Source: Ogataea parapolymorpha DL-1 (lineage: Eukaryota; Ascomycota; Pichiomycetes; Pichiales; Pichiaceae). Taken from it: 64,000 bases of DNA. This document shows positions 44,678 through 53,310 of this stretch, piece by piece. The notes under the pieces were generated by a model. The model made no database searches, was not told the origin of the DNA, and saw only the letters and a program-made list of their open reading frames with translations. Both the position numbers and the translations under genes were made by a program. Positions within the stretch are counted from its first letter, which is position 1. The number at the start of each line of letters is the position of its first letter. Where the stretch lies: positions 620,001 through 684,000 of the forward strand of contig NC_027861.1 in the NCBI RefSeq assembly GCF_000187245.1, in the 5' to 3' direction.

Positions 44678-44832
44678 CTAAAATTCGCGCCTCCCTATAT
44701 ATTTCTATGGTGTCCGCCAACGGCAAAATTTGAATGTTAAGTTTTCTGATACTTATTACACTTGTATTCCTAGTGAATAAGATTTTATCTACGAATACCG
44801 CATCTGCTACAGATCCAAACACAGCACACAAA

Positions 44833-45141
44833 ATGAAGGTTATCCAATCCGCCGACGAATTCAAGCAAGCCACCTCCGTGTCCAATCTCGTGGTTGTTGA
44901 CTTCTTTGCTACTTGGTGTGGTCCATGTAAGATGATCGCTCCAATGCTGGAGAAGTTTTCTGCCGAATACAGCAGCTTCGACTTCTACAAGGTCGACGTT
45001 GATGAGCTGCCTGAAATCGCCTCTCAGTACGACGTCACTTCCATGCCAACTATTCTCTTCCTCAAGGACGGCAAGGAGGTGAAGAGAATTATCGGTGCTA
45101 ACCCATCCGCTATCAAGGCTTTCTTGGCTTCCCAGGCTTAA
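44833..45141 (+). CDS. TRX: Thioredoxin
   Basis: Small dithiol oxidoreductase that reduces peroxiredoxins, ribonucleotide reductase and methionine sulfoxide reductases. The 102-residue protein has the active site FATWCGPCKM (WCGPC at 28-32), the cis-proline motif SMPTILFLKDG and the C-terminal GANPSAIKAFL, closely matching cytosolic Trx1/Trx2 (103 residues). I chose the ATG at 44833 because the canonical thioredoxin fold begins there and its context is A-rich. The frame remains open upstream to an ATG at 44734, immediately after an in-frame TGA; that would add 33 residues with a hydrophobic FLILITLVFLVNKIL segment, a possible targeted isoform. Two Yap1 elements lie upstream. It converges on NUG1 with 43 bases between stops. 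Confidence 0.95.
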   Translation: MKVIQSADEFKQATSVSNLVVVDFFATWCGPCKMIAPMLEKFSAEYSSFDFYKVDVDELPEIASQYDVTSMPTILFLKDGKEVKRIIGANPSAIKAFLASQA

Positions 45142-45184
45142 GTTTATAGTCACTCTAATGTATTCATACTGAGGGATTACACGC

Positions 45185-46672
45185 TTAGACTCCGACCTCC
45201 GCGAATAGCGTGTCCAGGTCGAACTCTTTGGCCCAGTCTTTGACAATCGTAGTCTGTTCCACCTTGGCCGGAGCAGAGAGACTGCTGACGCTGCTGATGT
45301 TCTTGGCTTCTTCGCGAGGCTTTGGAACAGTCCAACCGATGATTTTGCCGTCTCTCCAGTCGTTGAGAATGGTTAGTCCGGCAGCATGTAAATTAGGCAC
45401 ACCAAACTTACCGAGACGGCCCTGTTTTCTCGCCACATGAATCAGCACCTGTTTCGTGAACTCGTTTAAGTCATGCGACGGCAAAGGAGGCAGCTGGTAC
45501 AGATTCTTGAAACTTTCAGCCATCTGCGAGTTCTTAGCCAGCCTCTTGAGCAACAGCGTCACTGCAGGCACTGGGTCGGTAATCTGTCGTGGTGGAATGG
45601 CATTAAGAAGAATCAGCTCGGCCTCCTGCTGGGCCTTGCTCTTTTTCTTCGAGTCAGGGAACACAATTCCCGGAGAATCGAGGATCTTGAGCTTATTATC
45701 GATCTTCACCTCTCTGAGCGAGGTTGTCACTCCCGCCTGGTTTCCAACGGGACACACAGACGACGATCCGCCATGTCTCGACGTCAATGCGTTTATCACG
45801 GACGATTTTCCAACGTTAGGGTATCCAATAACGCCCACCACAACGGCTCTTTTCAAGTTCGATTTTTGCGAGTACGATTTCAGAGCCTGCAAAAGAGTCG
45901 CGGCTGAGGCTGCTTGCGTCAGCTTCCGGTTGAACGATTGGGCGTTGGTGGCTGTATTGCTTGCCTTCAGAGGAATGGTAGGGAAAGACTGTTTCAGATA
46001 CTCCAGCCAGGACTTCAAGTTCTCGTCTGGAATCAGGTCAACCTTGTTCACCACAAAAATCAGTCTCTTTCCTGAATTCTGTAACACCGCCTCCTCCACT
46101 TTTCGCGAACGTGTTCCCTCTGGATCCCGTGCATCCAAGACATACAACACCACGTCCGATGCCTCGACCACAGACTTGAAAATTTTGTCAAACTGCTTTC
46201 TGGACTTCTCCTGCTGGCTTGTGTACTCTTCGTCGTCACTCAGCGTGATCTCGTACTCGTTCACCTCAAGCTCTTCCTCTTCCATTGGTTCGATGTCCCC
46301 TTGTCCAGAAAACTCCTCGGCAGCTTTTTCGGCGGATTCCAGCAGTGCTGCCAGATGGTTGCCTCCATCTTCCTGCTCCTCGTCATCCTCGCTCATCATT
46401 TCCTCGTCGTGCGTAGTTTCAGTCTTCTTCAACAGTTTCTGCTTTTCTCTCTCTTCCTGCTCAATTCTCTTCGTGGTTTCAATATGGGTGATAATTTGAT
46501 CTTTGTAGGGGAAGCTTGCAGGGATTCCTAGGTCTTTTTTATGTCTCGATTTCCAGGTAGGGTCCTTCTTTGCGTGCTTTCTCTCCTTTCTCCTCTGCGC
46601 AGCAGCCTTCTTCTTGATACCCTCCCGCATGCGGGTGGTAGTTCTCTTGGAGGTCGGCTTTTTCACACGCAT
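45185..46672 (-). CDS. NUG1: Nucleolar GTPase Nug1
   Basis: Circularly permuted GTPase required for maturation and export of pre-60S ribosomal particles. The permuted motif order is clear: G4 NKVD at 209-212 comes before G1 GYPNVGKSSV at 283-292 and G3 DSPG at 332-335. The N-terminal 50 residues are very basic (TSKRTTTRMREGIKKKAAAQ), as expected for rRNA binding and nucleolar targeting, followed by an acidic/coiled-coil linker. Its 495 residues match S. cerevisiae Nug1 (520). It is next to YND1 and close to TMA20, as in S. cerevisiae (YER005-007). Two tandem GCGTCGATC repeats lie about 70-86 bases upstream of its ATG. Confidence 0.94.
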   Translation of the reverse strand: MRVKKPTSKRTTTRMREGIKKKAAAQRRKERKHAKKDPTWKSRHKKDLGIPASFPYKDQIITHIETTKRIEQEEREKQKLLKKTETTHDEEMMSEDDEEQEDGGNHLAALLESAEKAAEEFSGQGDIEPMEEEELEVNEYEITLSDDEEYTSQQEKSRKQFDKIFKSVVEASDVVLYVLDARDPEGTRSRKVEEAVLQNSGKRLIFVVNKVDLIPDENLKSWLEYLKQSFPTIPLKASNTATNAQSFNRKLTQAASAATLLQALKSYSQKSNLKRAVVVGVIGYPNVGKSSVINALTSRHGGSSSVCPVGNQAGVTTSLREVKIDNKLKILDSPGIVFPDSKKKSKAQQEAELILLNAIPPRQITDPVPAVTLLLKRLAKNSQMAESFKNLYQLPPLPSHDLNEFTKQVLIHVARKQGRLGKFGVPNLHAAGLTILNDWRDGKIIGWTVPKPREEAKNISSVSSLSAPAKVEQTTIVKDWAKEFDLDTLFAEVGV

Positions 46673-46740
46673 CCCTGAGTCCTAGAATTTATATAGATCT
46701 AAAATTTTTTTTTCCTTGAATTTTTTTTATATCATTTATC

Positions 46741-46758
46741 GCGTCGATCGCGTCGATC
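46741..46758. repeat. Tandem GCGTCGATC x2 upstream of NUG1
   Basis: Two perfect nine-base copies lie between the NUG1 ATG (46672) and the YND1 stop (46768). The decamer GCGTCGATCG recurs 63 bases upstream of the TMA20 ATG. Likely promoter element of NUG1, by position. Confidence 0.5.
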
Positions 46759-46767
46759 GGCCAGCTC

Positions 46768-48843
46768 CTAGTCGCTGGCTTTACTTTTGATTGATGTCTT
46801 GAGCTCCACCTGCGACCCGCTCGACAGGCCCAGAGCCTGCGGGAATGGAACACCTCTGTTTGGTGAAGTAGACCGGTTGACGTATTTGTTGTATTTTTTG
46901 CTCATGAAGTCAAAATGCAGCCCCTGTTTGTCGAGCTGAGCGCTCGATCCGATCTTGCCAGGTAACGAGTTTGCAGACGTGGACCGCGCAAATTGAGGAA
47001 CTTCTGACTGGATGTCGGAGAGGTTCAGTGTAGAGCGTGTTCTGAGCGTGTGAAAATTGGCATTTTGCGGAATCGAGGCGGAAGAAGCGCGTTTTGGCAG
47101 CTTCGGCGTAAGTTGGTCCTCGTACATAGTCGCCTCCTCATCGGCGACCATAGATGCGTGTCTGAACGACTTCAGCTTGGAGCTGATTTTGTTGGAGCAT
47201 TGTTGTTGGAATCTTCTAATTGAACTCGCCTGGACTCCATTGAGTGCTTTCCTCGGGAGAAACTTAGAATGCGTGAACTTCTTGGTAAAGAAGCCGTACC
47301 CTAAAAATGCCAATAACAAAACCCCGACCATCATTGCAAAATAGCCATTAAGCGAGTCCGTTGCGGCAACGCTGGGTGTGGGTTTGACCGCACTGCCGAT
47401 CGCGGTCTGTGCACTTTCTCCCGGCAGCACACCAACAGGAACACCATCGTTGGACGGTACTTGCGACGAGGCATAGAGAACAATCTTTCCCAGTGTCCAC
47501 GAGAGATCTGCTCCGTCAATCTGGTTTGCACTCTGAAACGGAATATGCTCAGTGTCTTGCTTGTTGAGCTTTTCCACTTCCTCTTCAGACAGATCGCCAG
47601 TCTCAAACCCTATTCTCGGCAGCCCGAAGCCCTCATGAAGCACGTTGACCACCCAACTTGCCTTGAAACACGAGTCTCTGAGGATGGCTTCTGGAATGTT
47701 GCTTCCGTACTGTTTGTTCTTAAAGTTCAGCTCAATTTGCTCCCAATCCTGCTCGCAGAACTCTTTCAGTCTCTCCTCAAACTTCTTGAAATTATAAGCT
47801 CCTCCCATGTGGAACACATCGTTGGCAGTGTACCAGTACTCGCTCACTCCGATAAACTTGTCTTTCTCGAAATCGATGGTAGGTGCGTGCACCCCGTTGA
47901 AGAGACACGGATCTTCCTTACAGGGCAGGTGTTTCAGCAAAAGCGGGTAAACGTGTTTCATACACGTTTTGTAGTCTCCCAGACCGGTAATCTCGTAAGT
48001 GATGCCGTTCAGCTCCTGTTTGATCTGCATGTTTTTGGGAGAACATGGATCAAAAATATCGTACGTGCTGTCTCCATCCTTGTCGTAGTTCACGCCTTCG
48101 GGAAGAGCCGTAATTAGATTCTTCAGATGTCTCTTGCGGGCTTCGTTGGCTCCAAATCCCAGCCATGTGGACACAAACACAGGCCAGCGCTGTATTTCTC
48201 CATTCACATTTCTCAAACTCACCTCGTACAGATCATTTTTGTGCTGCTCCAATTCCACTGCATTTGAGGGAACAAATGCTATCTGCGTGGACGCTCCACC
48301 CATATCCATAAACCCATAGGAGTCGTGGTCAGAGATAGGGACTTTTGGATCGTACTGATTCAGCTTTCCCTTCAGATAGTTGAGTCCGATCCAGCCATAT
48401 AAACCCTCTGTCTCGCCGTCAATCACCTGCACGTGATCGTCGCATTTATCTATCTGGAAATGTGTCTCCTCCTTCAGCGCCTTGCACACGTTTTTCAGCA
48501 CCTTTTCACGCTGTTTCTCAGGAACAAGTCGCATTCCTGCTGTGGCCTGAACAAAGATGGGCGTAGATGCCAGCTTGTCTTCTGGAACGATCTGCTCAGC
48601 GTATTTGATCAGAGGTTCGAAATGGTCCTCCCACACGTCCTCAGGATGATCCGCAAACGTTGAAAGCCCCTTGTCGATTTTGTAGGTCCACTTGTCTTCC
48701 TGCACAATCTGGGGCACAGATGACAAAATGGCTGGGTCCTTGGACTCGTTCTGAAGACCAGCAGGGTCTTTCCATTTGTATATCTGGATCCGCGAGCCTG
48801 AAGACCCGGAATCCACAACTATCCCGTAGTTGTCAGAAACCAT
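46768..48843 (-). CDS. YND1: Golgi apyrase Ynd1
   Basis: Membrane-bound nucleoside di/triphosphatase of the GDA1/CD39 family that clears nucleotide by-products of Golgi glycosylation; in yeast Ynd1 also interacts with the V-ATPase. Apyrase-conserved regions are visible: DSGSSGSRI (11-19), IFVQATAGMRL, GETEGLYGWIGLNYL and GFMDMGGASTQIAF. Further Ynd1-specific text is LFNGVHAPTIDFEKDKFIGV and SEYWYTANDVF. One membrane segment lies at about residues 497-519 (GYFAMMVGVLLLAFLGYGFF), followed by a 170-residue cytosolic tail, which distinguishes Ynd1 from the N-anchored Gda1. The frame extends upstream to 48924, but the ATG at 48843 (MVSDNYGIVVDSG) matches the family start. The protein has 691 residues (630 in S. 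cerevisiae). Confidence 0.92.
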   Translation of the reverse strand: MVSDNYGIVVDSGSSGSRIQIYKWKDPAGLQNESKDPAILSSVPQIVQEDKWTYKIDKGLSTFADHPEDVWEDHFEPLIKYAEQIVPEDKLASTPIFVQATAGMRLVPEKQREKVLKNVCKALKEETHFQIDKCDDHVQVIDGETEGLYGWIGLNYLKGKLNQYDPKVPISDHDSYGFMDMGGASTQIAFVPSNAVELEQHKNDLYEVSLRNVNGEIQRWPVFVSTWLGFGANEARKRHLKNLITALPEGVNYDKDGDSTYDIFDPCSPKNMQIKQELNGITYEITGLGDYKTCMKHVYPLLLKHLPCKEDPCLFNGVHAPTIDFEKDKFIGVSEYWYTANDVFHMGGAYNFKKFEERLKEFCEQDWEQIELNFKNKQYGSNIPEAILRDSCFKASWVVNVLHEGFGLPRIGFETGDLSEEEVEKLNKQDTEHIPFQSANQIDGADLSWTLGKIVLYASSQVPSNDGVPVGVLPGESAQTAIGSAVKPTPSVAATDSLNGYFAMMVGVLLLAFLGYGFFTKKFTHSKFLPRKALNGVQASSIRRFQQQCSNKISSKLKSFRHASMVADEEATMYEDQLTPKLPKRASSASIPQNANFHTLRTRSTLNLSDIQSEVPQFARSTSANSLPGKIGSSAQLDKQGLHFDFMSKKYNKYVNRSTSPNRGVPFPQALGLSSGSQVELKTSIKSKASD

Positions 48844-48936
48844 GCAATAAATTAATAACAAATATTTCTGAAAATAAGCTACAAATAACTCCAAAAAGTC
48901 GGCTACAATTAAATTACCATTCATATCTCATTACAG

Positions 48937-49476
48937 CTATTCACGGAAATTCCACAGCCCGTCCCCAAGGTAGTGATACAGCTCAATACCAATGTCTTTG
49001 TTGACGCTCTTAATTTCGTCCGTGCTCATCAGCAGCTTGCCCACGGCCAACGCATGCTCCTTCCCTTCGGCGTAGACCACCACAGTGGTGTCCTTTGGAA
49101 TATTCTCCTCCGGCAGCCAGCCTCCTTTGGAGGTCAATCCAGGACACATAATATTGGCTCCCGAGAGCACAAATTTGATCGCTCCCCTGTCGACCTGGAC
49201 TCTAGGGAACAGAGTAGGATATTTGTGCACGAGCTTGAGTGATGGCAGCAATTCGTCGAATTTCTGGTAAAACAGCACCTCTCCATCGACTAAGTAGAGC
49301 TGGATTTTGTCCTCGCATTTATAGTGCTGAACGGTGGACTTCTTGGGCACGAGCTCGTCGATGATGGGCTCAAAGCCGGGATATTGCTCCACAAACCTCG
49401 TTTTGAGGCCACGCTGCACGGAAGACTTGACGTTTGACCGGGTGTGGACGTCTTCTTTAGAGAATTTCTTGAACAT
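48937..49476 (-). CDS. TMA20: Tma20 / MCT-1 PUA-domain translation factor
   Basis: Partner of Tma22 (MCT-1/DENR) that recycles 40S subunits by removing deacylated tRNA after termination and influences reinitiation. The protein starts MFKKFSKEDVHTRSNVKSSV, followed by the C-terminal PUA domain (RVQVDRGAIKFVLSGANIMC, PGLTSKGG, then GKEHALAVGKLLMSTDEI). Its 179 residues match the yeast protein (181). It lies upstream of YND1 on the same strand with 93 bases from its stop to the YND1 ATG. A 12-bp palindrome with GTCGATCGAC sits about 64 bases upstream of its start. Confidence 0.95.
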   Translation of the reverse strand: MFKKFSKEDVHTRSNVKSSVQRGLKTRFVEQYPGFEPIIDELVPKKSTVQHYKCEDKIQLYLVDGEVLFYQKFDELLPSLKLVHKYPTLFPRVQVDRGAIKFVLSGANIMCPGLTSKGGWLPEENIPKDTTVVVYAEGKEHALAVGKLLMSTDEIKSVNKDIGIELYHYLGDGLWNFRE

Positions 49477-49937
49477 AAGGGAAATAAGAAGCTAGACAAG
49501 TAGATGAAAAAAAACACATATTTCGACGCTTAGTCCATGCGTCGATCGACGTGAAACATGAGTTAAGGGGTAACGCCCATTTAGGCGGAAAATGAGCCTG
49601 ATGGATTGATAATATGTATCAGGAGTTGTTGAAGTGTCTATTATCGATTCGGCGCACAAAATCCGCTCATTTTGCAATGTTCCGACATTCTTAATTAACA
49701 CTTCGCGTCCGCCTTAGCACACGAAAAGATCTACAGAACGAAAAAAAAATAGACAACTAAACAGAAAGCTTTTTTATAAACTCGGCTACGATCAGCTTTT
49801 TGTAATACATTTTTGCTTTGGATTGCTACGAGAACATTCAAAATTGCAGGAAAGATTCGCAGTATCTTTCTCTTTTTTACAAGATCCGAGTTTGCCTAAT
49901 ATTCGACTGAAACTCGCCGCCACATTCTCTTAGTGAT
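49477..49937. promoter_or_regulatory. Divergent promoter region of TMA20 and OCH1-like gene
   Basis: The 461 bases contain the TMA20 promoter at the left and that of the mannosyltransferase gene at the right. A TATAAA lies at 49775-49780, about 160 bases before the mannosyltransferase ATG, with A-rich (49740-49750) and T-rich runs nearby. A 12-bp palindrome is at 49540-49551. No gene or RNA is evident. Confidence 0.5.
49540..49551. promoter_or_regulatory. 12-bp palindrome CGTCGATCGACG upstream of TMA20
   Basis: Perfect palindrome containing the same GTCGATCGAC decamer found in the CBS2/MSS116 promoter; with its preceding G it also contains the GCGTCGATCG decamer of the NUG1 upstream repeats. 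Confidence 0.5.
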
Positions 49938-51245
49938 ATGAGCAAAGCATCGCCTTACAGAGGCATCAACTCGACATCGTCGACGTCTCCAAAGTTTAAA
50001 AAACTGTCCATTTTTGTGGGGTTGCTGCTGGGTCTGATTCTGTTCAAATTCTCCACCAGCTGGTCTATCAACACGGAGGACAAGATCGTTTCGGAATATC
50101 TCAACAACTTCTACAAGCTAAATCCAAAATTCCGCGGTGCCAACCCGTACGACGCGGCAGTCACTGCAGAGAGACTGGCCAAGTTCTTCCCATATGACAA
50201 CAGTGCCAGAAGAATCGAGAAGAGCATCTGGCAGATGTGGAAGGTGCCTTCCACCGACCCAGACTTCCCTCACAAGGAGCTAGTGAACAAGTGGAAAAAT
50301 GAGAACCCAACCTACAAATACAACCTGCTGACTGACGACGAGATCTTAGAGATTTTGAGAATCCGGTTCAAAGACACCGTTCCTGAGGTGCTCGAGGCGT
50401 TCGAGATGTTGCCAAACAAAATCATCCGGTCCGACTTCGCTAGATACCTGCTGATTTTCCTGAACGGCGGTGTCTACGCAGACATCGACACAGACCTGCA
50501 AAAGCCAGTCGACACGTGGTTCGACTCTGATAGAAATGTGGGATTTGTGGTTGCCGTCGAGGAGGACATCAACGTGGAGAACTGGGAGCACTACATGACC
50601 AGAAGAATCCAGTTTGAGCAGTGGACATTCAAGGCCAAGGCAAAACATCCTATTTTGAGAAAGCTGATTGCAAAGATCGTCGAAACCACTTTCCAGGCCA
50701 AGAAGAACGACAAACTGCAGGCTTACTACAAAGATTTCAAAGGCGTCGATAGATGTGCTTCCGTGGATATCATGGTGTGGACCGGTCCTGTTGTGTGGAC
50801 AGACACTATCTATGCGCACCTGAACTCGATCCCAAGCCCAACGATTGTCGACATAGACCACCAAAGAGACATTGCGGGAGAGCTCTATGGCCCTGAGACC
50901 GGAGAAGGAGACGTGATTTCGTGGAGATTCTTTGCTGGTTTAAGAGCTCCTGTGATGATCGACGACGTGGTCATTTATCCAAGGGCCTCCTTCAGAGAGG
51001 ACAAGGAGAACAATTGCGGAAAATACTGCTACGTTCACCACCACTTTGGAGGATCCTGGAAAAACAACGGAAAGGGCGAGATCAAGCCAGGCATGGAGGG
51101 ATACGAAGGAGAGGATCCAAACGAAGTGGAAGAGCTCAGAAAGAACGATGTCAGCAAGAGGGACGTTATTCCTGGTGAGTCTAAAGACGTTGCTCCGGTG
51201 AAGAAGCTTGCCAAGAGATGTGCGTACCCATACACTCCTTACTAG
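49938..51245 (+). CDS. Golgi alpha-1,6-mannosyltransferase, Och1/Hoc1 family
   Basis: Type II Golgi membrane glycosyltransferase of the Och1 family (GT32), acting in outer-chain initiation or elongation of N-linked mannans. A short cytosolic N-terminus is followed by a membrane anchor at about residues 23-42 (LSIFVGLLLGLILFKF). The catalytic domain has IWQMWKVPSTDPDFP, the acceptor region MLPNKIIRSDFARYLLIFLN, and the DXD metal-binding motif in GGVYADIDTD (Asp182-Asp184). Later conserved text includes RRIQFEQWTFKAKAKHPILR and MVWTGPVVWTDTIY. Och1 and Hoc1 are close relatives, and I cannot separate them by eye; the length (435) suits either. The C-terminal charged tail ends in a KKLAKRCAYPYTPY sequence. 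Confidence 0.88.
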   Translation: MSKASPYRGINSTSSTSPKFKKLSIFVGLLLGLILFKFSTSWSINTEDKIVSEYLNNFYKLNPKFRGANPYDAAVTAERLAKFFPYDNSARRIEKSIWQMWKVPSTDPDFPHKELVNKWKNENPTYKYNLLTDDEILEILRIRFKDTVPEVLEAFEMLPNKIIRSDFARYLLIFLNGGVYADIDTDLQKPVDTWFDSDRNVGFVVAVEEDINVENWEHYMTRRIQFEQWTFKAKAKHPILRKLIAKIVETTFQAKKNDKLQAYYKDFKGVDRCASVDIMVWTGPVVWTDTIYAHLNSIPSPTIVDIDHQRDIAGELYGPETGEGDVISWRFFAGLRAPVMIDDVVIYPRASFREDKENNCGKYCYVHHHFGGSWKNNGKGEIKPGMEGYEGEDPNEVEELRKNDVSKRDVIPGESKDVAPVKKLAKRCAYPYTPY

Positions 51246-51350
51246 GTAAGTAGTCGAACATTCTAATAAGATGGATAGTGTATTTATTATGTAAGCTGGA
51301 AAAAAACATTTTTTAGAGCCAAAAAACCAAAAAGTTTTCCATCAACGCAC

Positions 51351-52169
51351 ATGTACAGTCTAATTCTTAGGCGGCTGAACTCGACAGCTGCGCTGCCGGC
51401 CGTGTCGAAAAGACAGCTGATCTCGCCGATGGCTGTTCCAGCCCTCAAAAGTGTGGCCCCGCTCCCCTTCAAGAGCCCAGAGGCCAAAAGACTGCGCAAA
51501 AGACTCCTCGACAGACCGGGTCTGATTGGCGTCAAGCGCGGCATGACGCAGTTCTACAGCAGAAACGGTGACCGTGTCCCCGCCACGGTCTTGGAAATTG
51601 ACCAGGTGGAGGTTGTTTACAACAAGACTGTCGACAAAAACGGCTACTATGCTGTGCAGGTTGGATACGGACACAAGCTAAAAAACCAGACAAAGGCCAT
51701 GTTGGGACACTATAGAAACGCCAAGGTGTCGCCCAAAGAGACTCTGTTTGAATTTGAGGTCAAGGATGAGAACGGCCTTGTTCCCGTTGGCTCGCAGTTG
51801 AAAGCAGATCATTTCAAGCCAGGACAGTTCGTGGACGTTATCTCGAAAACCAAAGGTAAAGGGTTTTCTGGTGTGATGAAAAGATGGAACTTTTCGGGTC
51901 TTCCGGCCACGCACGGTACGTCTCTGGCCCACAGAAGCGCTGGTTCCACAGGTATGAACACCACGCCTGCCAGAGTGCTGCCGGGTAAGAAGATGGCTGG
52001 ACATCTGGGAGACGAGTGGAACACGATATTCAACCTCGAGGTTCTGGACGTGAATGCCGAAAAGGGATACATACTTGTCAAGGGATGTGTTTCTGGCTCG
52101 AATGGGTCGTACGTTCAGATCAGAGACGCTCTGAAAAAGTATGGTTCGCATATATTGCAGGATAAATAG
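51351..52169 (+). CDS. MRPL9: Mitochondrial ribosomal protein uL3m
   Basis: Large-subunit mitoribosome protein of the L3 family, located near the peptidyl-transferase centre. The first 40 residues are basic and free of acids until the mature part, a typical presequence. L3 signatures include LIGVKRGMTQFY, a KADHFKPGQFVDVISKTKGK-like region, GFSGVMKRWNFSGLPATHGT and RVLPGKKMAGHLGDE. The protein has 272 residues (269 in S. cerevisiae Mrpl9). It converges on the bZIP gene with 20 bases between stops. Confidence 0.95.
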   Translation: MYSLILRRLNSTAALPAVSKRQLISPMAVPALKSVAPLPFKSPEAKRLRKRLLDRPGLIGVKRGMTQFYSRNGDRVPATVLEIDQVEVVYNKTVDKNGYYAVQVGYGHKLKNQTKAMLGHYRNAKVSPKETLFEFEVKDENGLVPVGSQLKADHFKPGQFVDVISKTKGKGFSGVMKRWNFSGLPATHGTSLAHRSAGSTGMNTTPARVLPGKKMAGHLGDEWNTIFNLEVLDVNAEKGYILVKGCVSGSNGSYVQIRDALKKYGSHILQDK

Positions 52170-52189
52170 CTATCAAATCAATGTACATA

Positions 52190-53158
52190 TCAGATCAGAA
52201 ACTCTGTATTTTTCTCCACCACCGCGTTCACCACCGACACGGGATATGCTGGGCCGTGTCCGTGGCACACTTCGGCGCCTCTCAGCTGGCTGATGATTCC
52301 TGGGATGTCCAGATTTATATCCTTTTCGGATGCTATTTCGTTCAAATAGTCCCACACAGCAGCCACGGTAAGCACTTTTTCGTTGTTGTGGTTGTACGCC
52401 TGGATGCTATACGGAACACCGTCCACCATCGAGTGCGGGACTCCGGCCGCAGGCGCTTCAGGGGCCGACGTCCGCACGTCCACCACCGACTTGATGAAAT
52501 CTTCTCTGGTCTGAGGAAAATCGTACTGCCCCCGCGTCGACGAGTGGCCTTTCGGTAACGCTGGTGTCTCCATTTTCTGGAGCATCTCATTTTCAATGCC
52601 CAGCAGCGTGTTTTTCTGTTTCAACTGCTCTATCTCCTGAAGAAGTCGCTGTCTTTCGCCTTCCGACTGGCTCAATTTAGCGGAGAGCTCTTTGAGCTTA
52701 ATTTCCTTTCGCTCGCGAAATGCTCTCTGCGCTGCACGGTTTTGGGCCTTGCGCTTCTCGGCCAGAAGCGCCTCCTCAGACAGTGGCTTGTTCGTATTCG
52801 AGGACTCGCTGCTAGCGGATGAGCCCAGTCGCTTGGACTTCTTTGTGGTGCCAGAGAACACTTCCTGCCAGAGTCCGTCACCCACGTCTTTTCGAATCGA
52901 CTCCTCCGCCTTGTCGCAGCTGTCTGCAAACGACCGATTGTGCTCCTCGGTCAAGGGAGAGACGTAGCCGTGGTGGGTACCGTTATTCTGGAATTGCTGC
53001 TGCTGCAAAATCTGTCTGTCGAGCACCTGAGGGCTCTTATACTCTGTCTGGTCGGTGCTGCCCCGCGACAGAGGCGTTGGGAAAGACTCGTGCGCCTCGA
53101 TGTTGTCGGAAAGCTGGTACTGGCTCCAATATTGTGGGGTGCCTGAGTCGACATTCAT
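52190..53158 (-). CDS. YAP3: Yap-family bZIP transcription factor, Yap3-like
   Basis: Fungal AP-1-like regulator. The basic region KAQNRAAQRAFRERKEIKLK starts near residue 137 and has the NxxAQxxFR signature specific to the Yap class; the leucine zipper continues to about 197 (QLKQKNTLLGIENEMLQKM). The C-terminal domain, with VAAVWDYLNE, INLDIPGIISQLRGAEVC and HGHGPAY, resembles the conserved tail of Yap3/Fcr3-type factors; Yap1-style cysteine-rich domains are absent (only two cysteines are nearby), so direct redox control like Yap1 is unlikely. Its 322 residues are close to S. cerevisiae Yap3 (330). The subfamily choice is tentative. A 17-bp imperfect palindrome lies about 80 bases upstream of its ATG. 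Confidence 0.8.
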   Translation of the reverse strand: MNVDSGTPQYWSQYQLSDNIEAHESFPTPLSRGSTDQTEYKSPQVLDRQILQQQQFQNNGTHHGYVSPLTEEHNRSFADSCDKAEESIRKDVGDGLWQEVFSGTTKKSKRLGSSASSESSNTNKPLSEEALLAEKRKAQNRAAQRAFRERKEIKLKELSAKLSQSEGERQRLLQEIEQLKQKNTLLGIENEMLQKMETPALPKGHSSTRGQYDFPQTREDFIKSVVDVRTSAPEAPAAGVPHSMVDGVPYSIQAYNHNNEKVLTVAAVWDYLNEIASEKDINLDIPGIISQLRGAEVCHGHGPAYPVSVVNAVVEKNTEFLI

Positions 53159-53234
53159 TATAACTGAATTAAATTATTTCGCGATAAAATTGGAAATTCT
53201 AGAGCCCATGCAACCATGAAATATTAAGTGGCAC

Positions 53235-53251
53235 GCACAACGCGGTTGTGC
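53235..53251. promoter_or_regulatory. Palindromic element GCACAAC-GCG-GTTGTGC
   Basis: Perfect 7-bp inverted repeats separated by three bases, located between the bZIP start (53158) and the MRPL6 stop (53311). It may be an operator in the bZIP promoter or a hairpin in the MRPL6 3' region. Confidence 0.55.
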
Positions 53252-53310
53252 ATTTCTGGTGTGTTTCTTCGCTTTATCGTCTATGTACAGTCCGCTACGT
53301 AGAGAAGTCA

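Larger units (their letters stand above)
44030..44832 (+). promoter_or_regulatory. Intergenic region with divergent PSR1/thioredoxin promoters
   Basis: About 0.8 kb (0.7 kb if the upstream thioredoxin ATG is used) separates the two divergent starts. It contains two Yap1-type elements, a TATA box TATATATTT at 44696-44704, a perfect hairpin-like repeat at 44129-44150 and a T-rich run near 44460-44480. A short open frame at about 44137-44370 begins with TTG and has no family resemblance, so I do not call it a gene. Confidence 0.5.
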
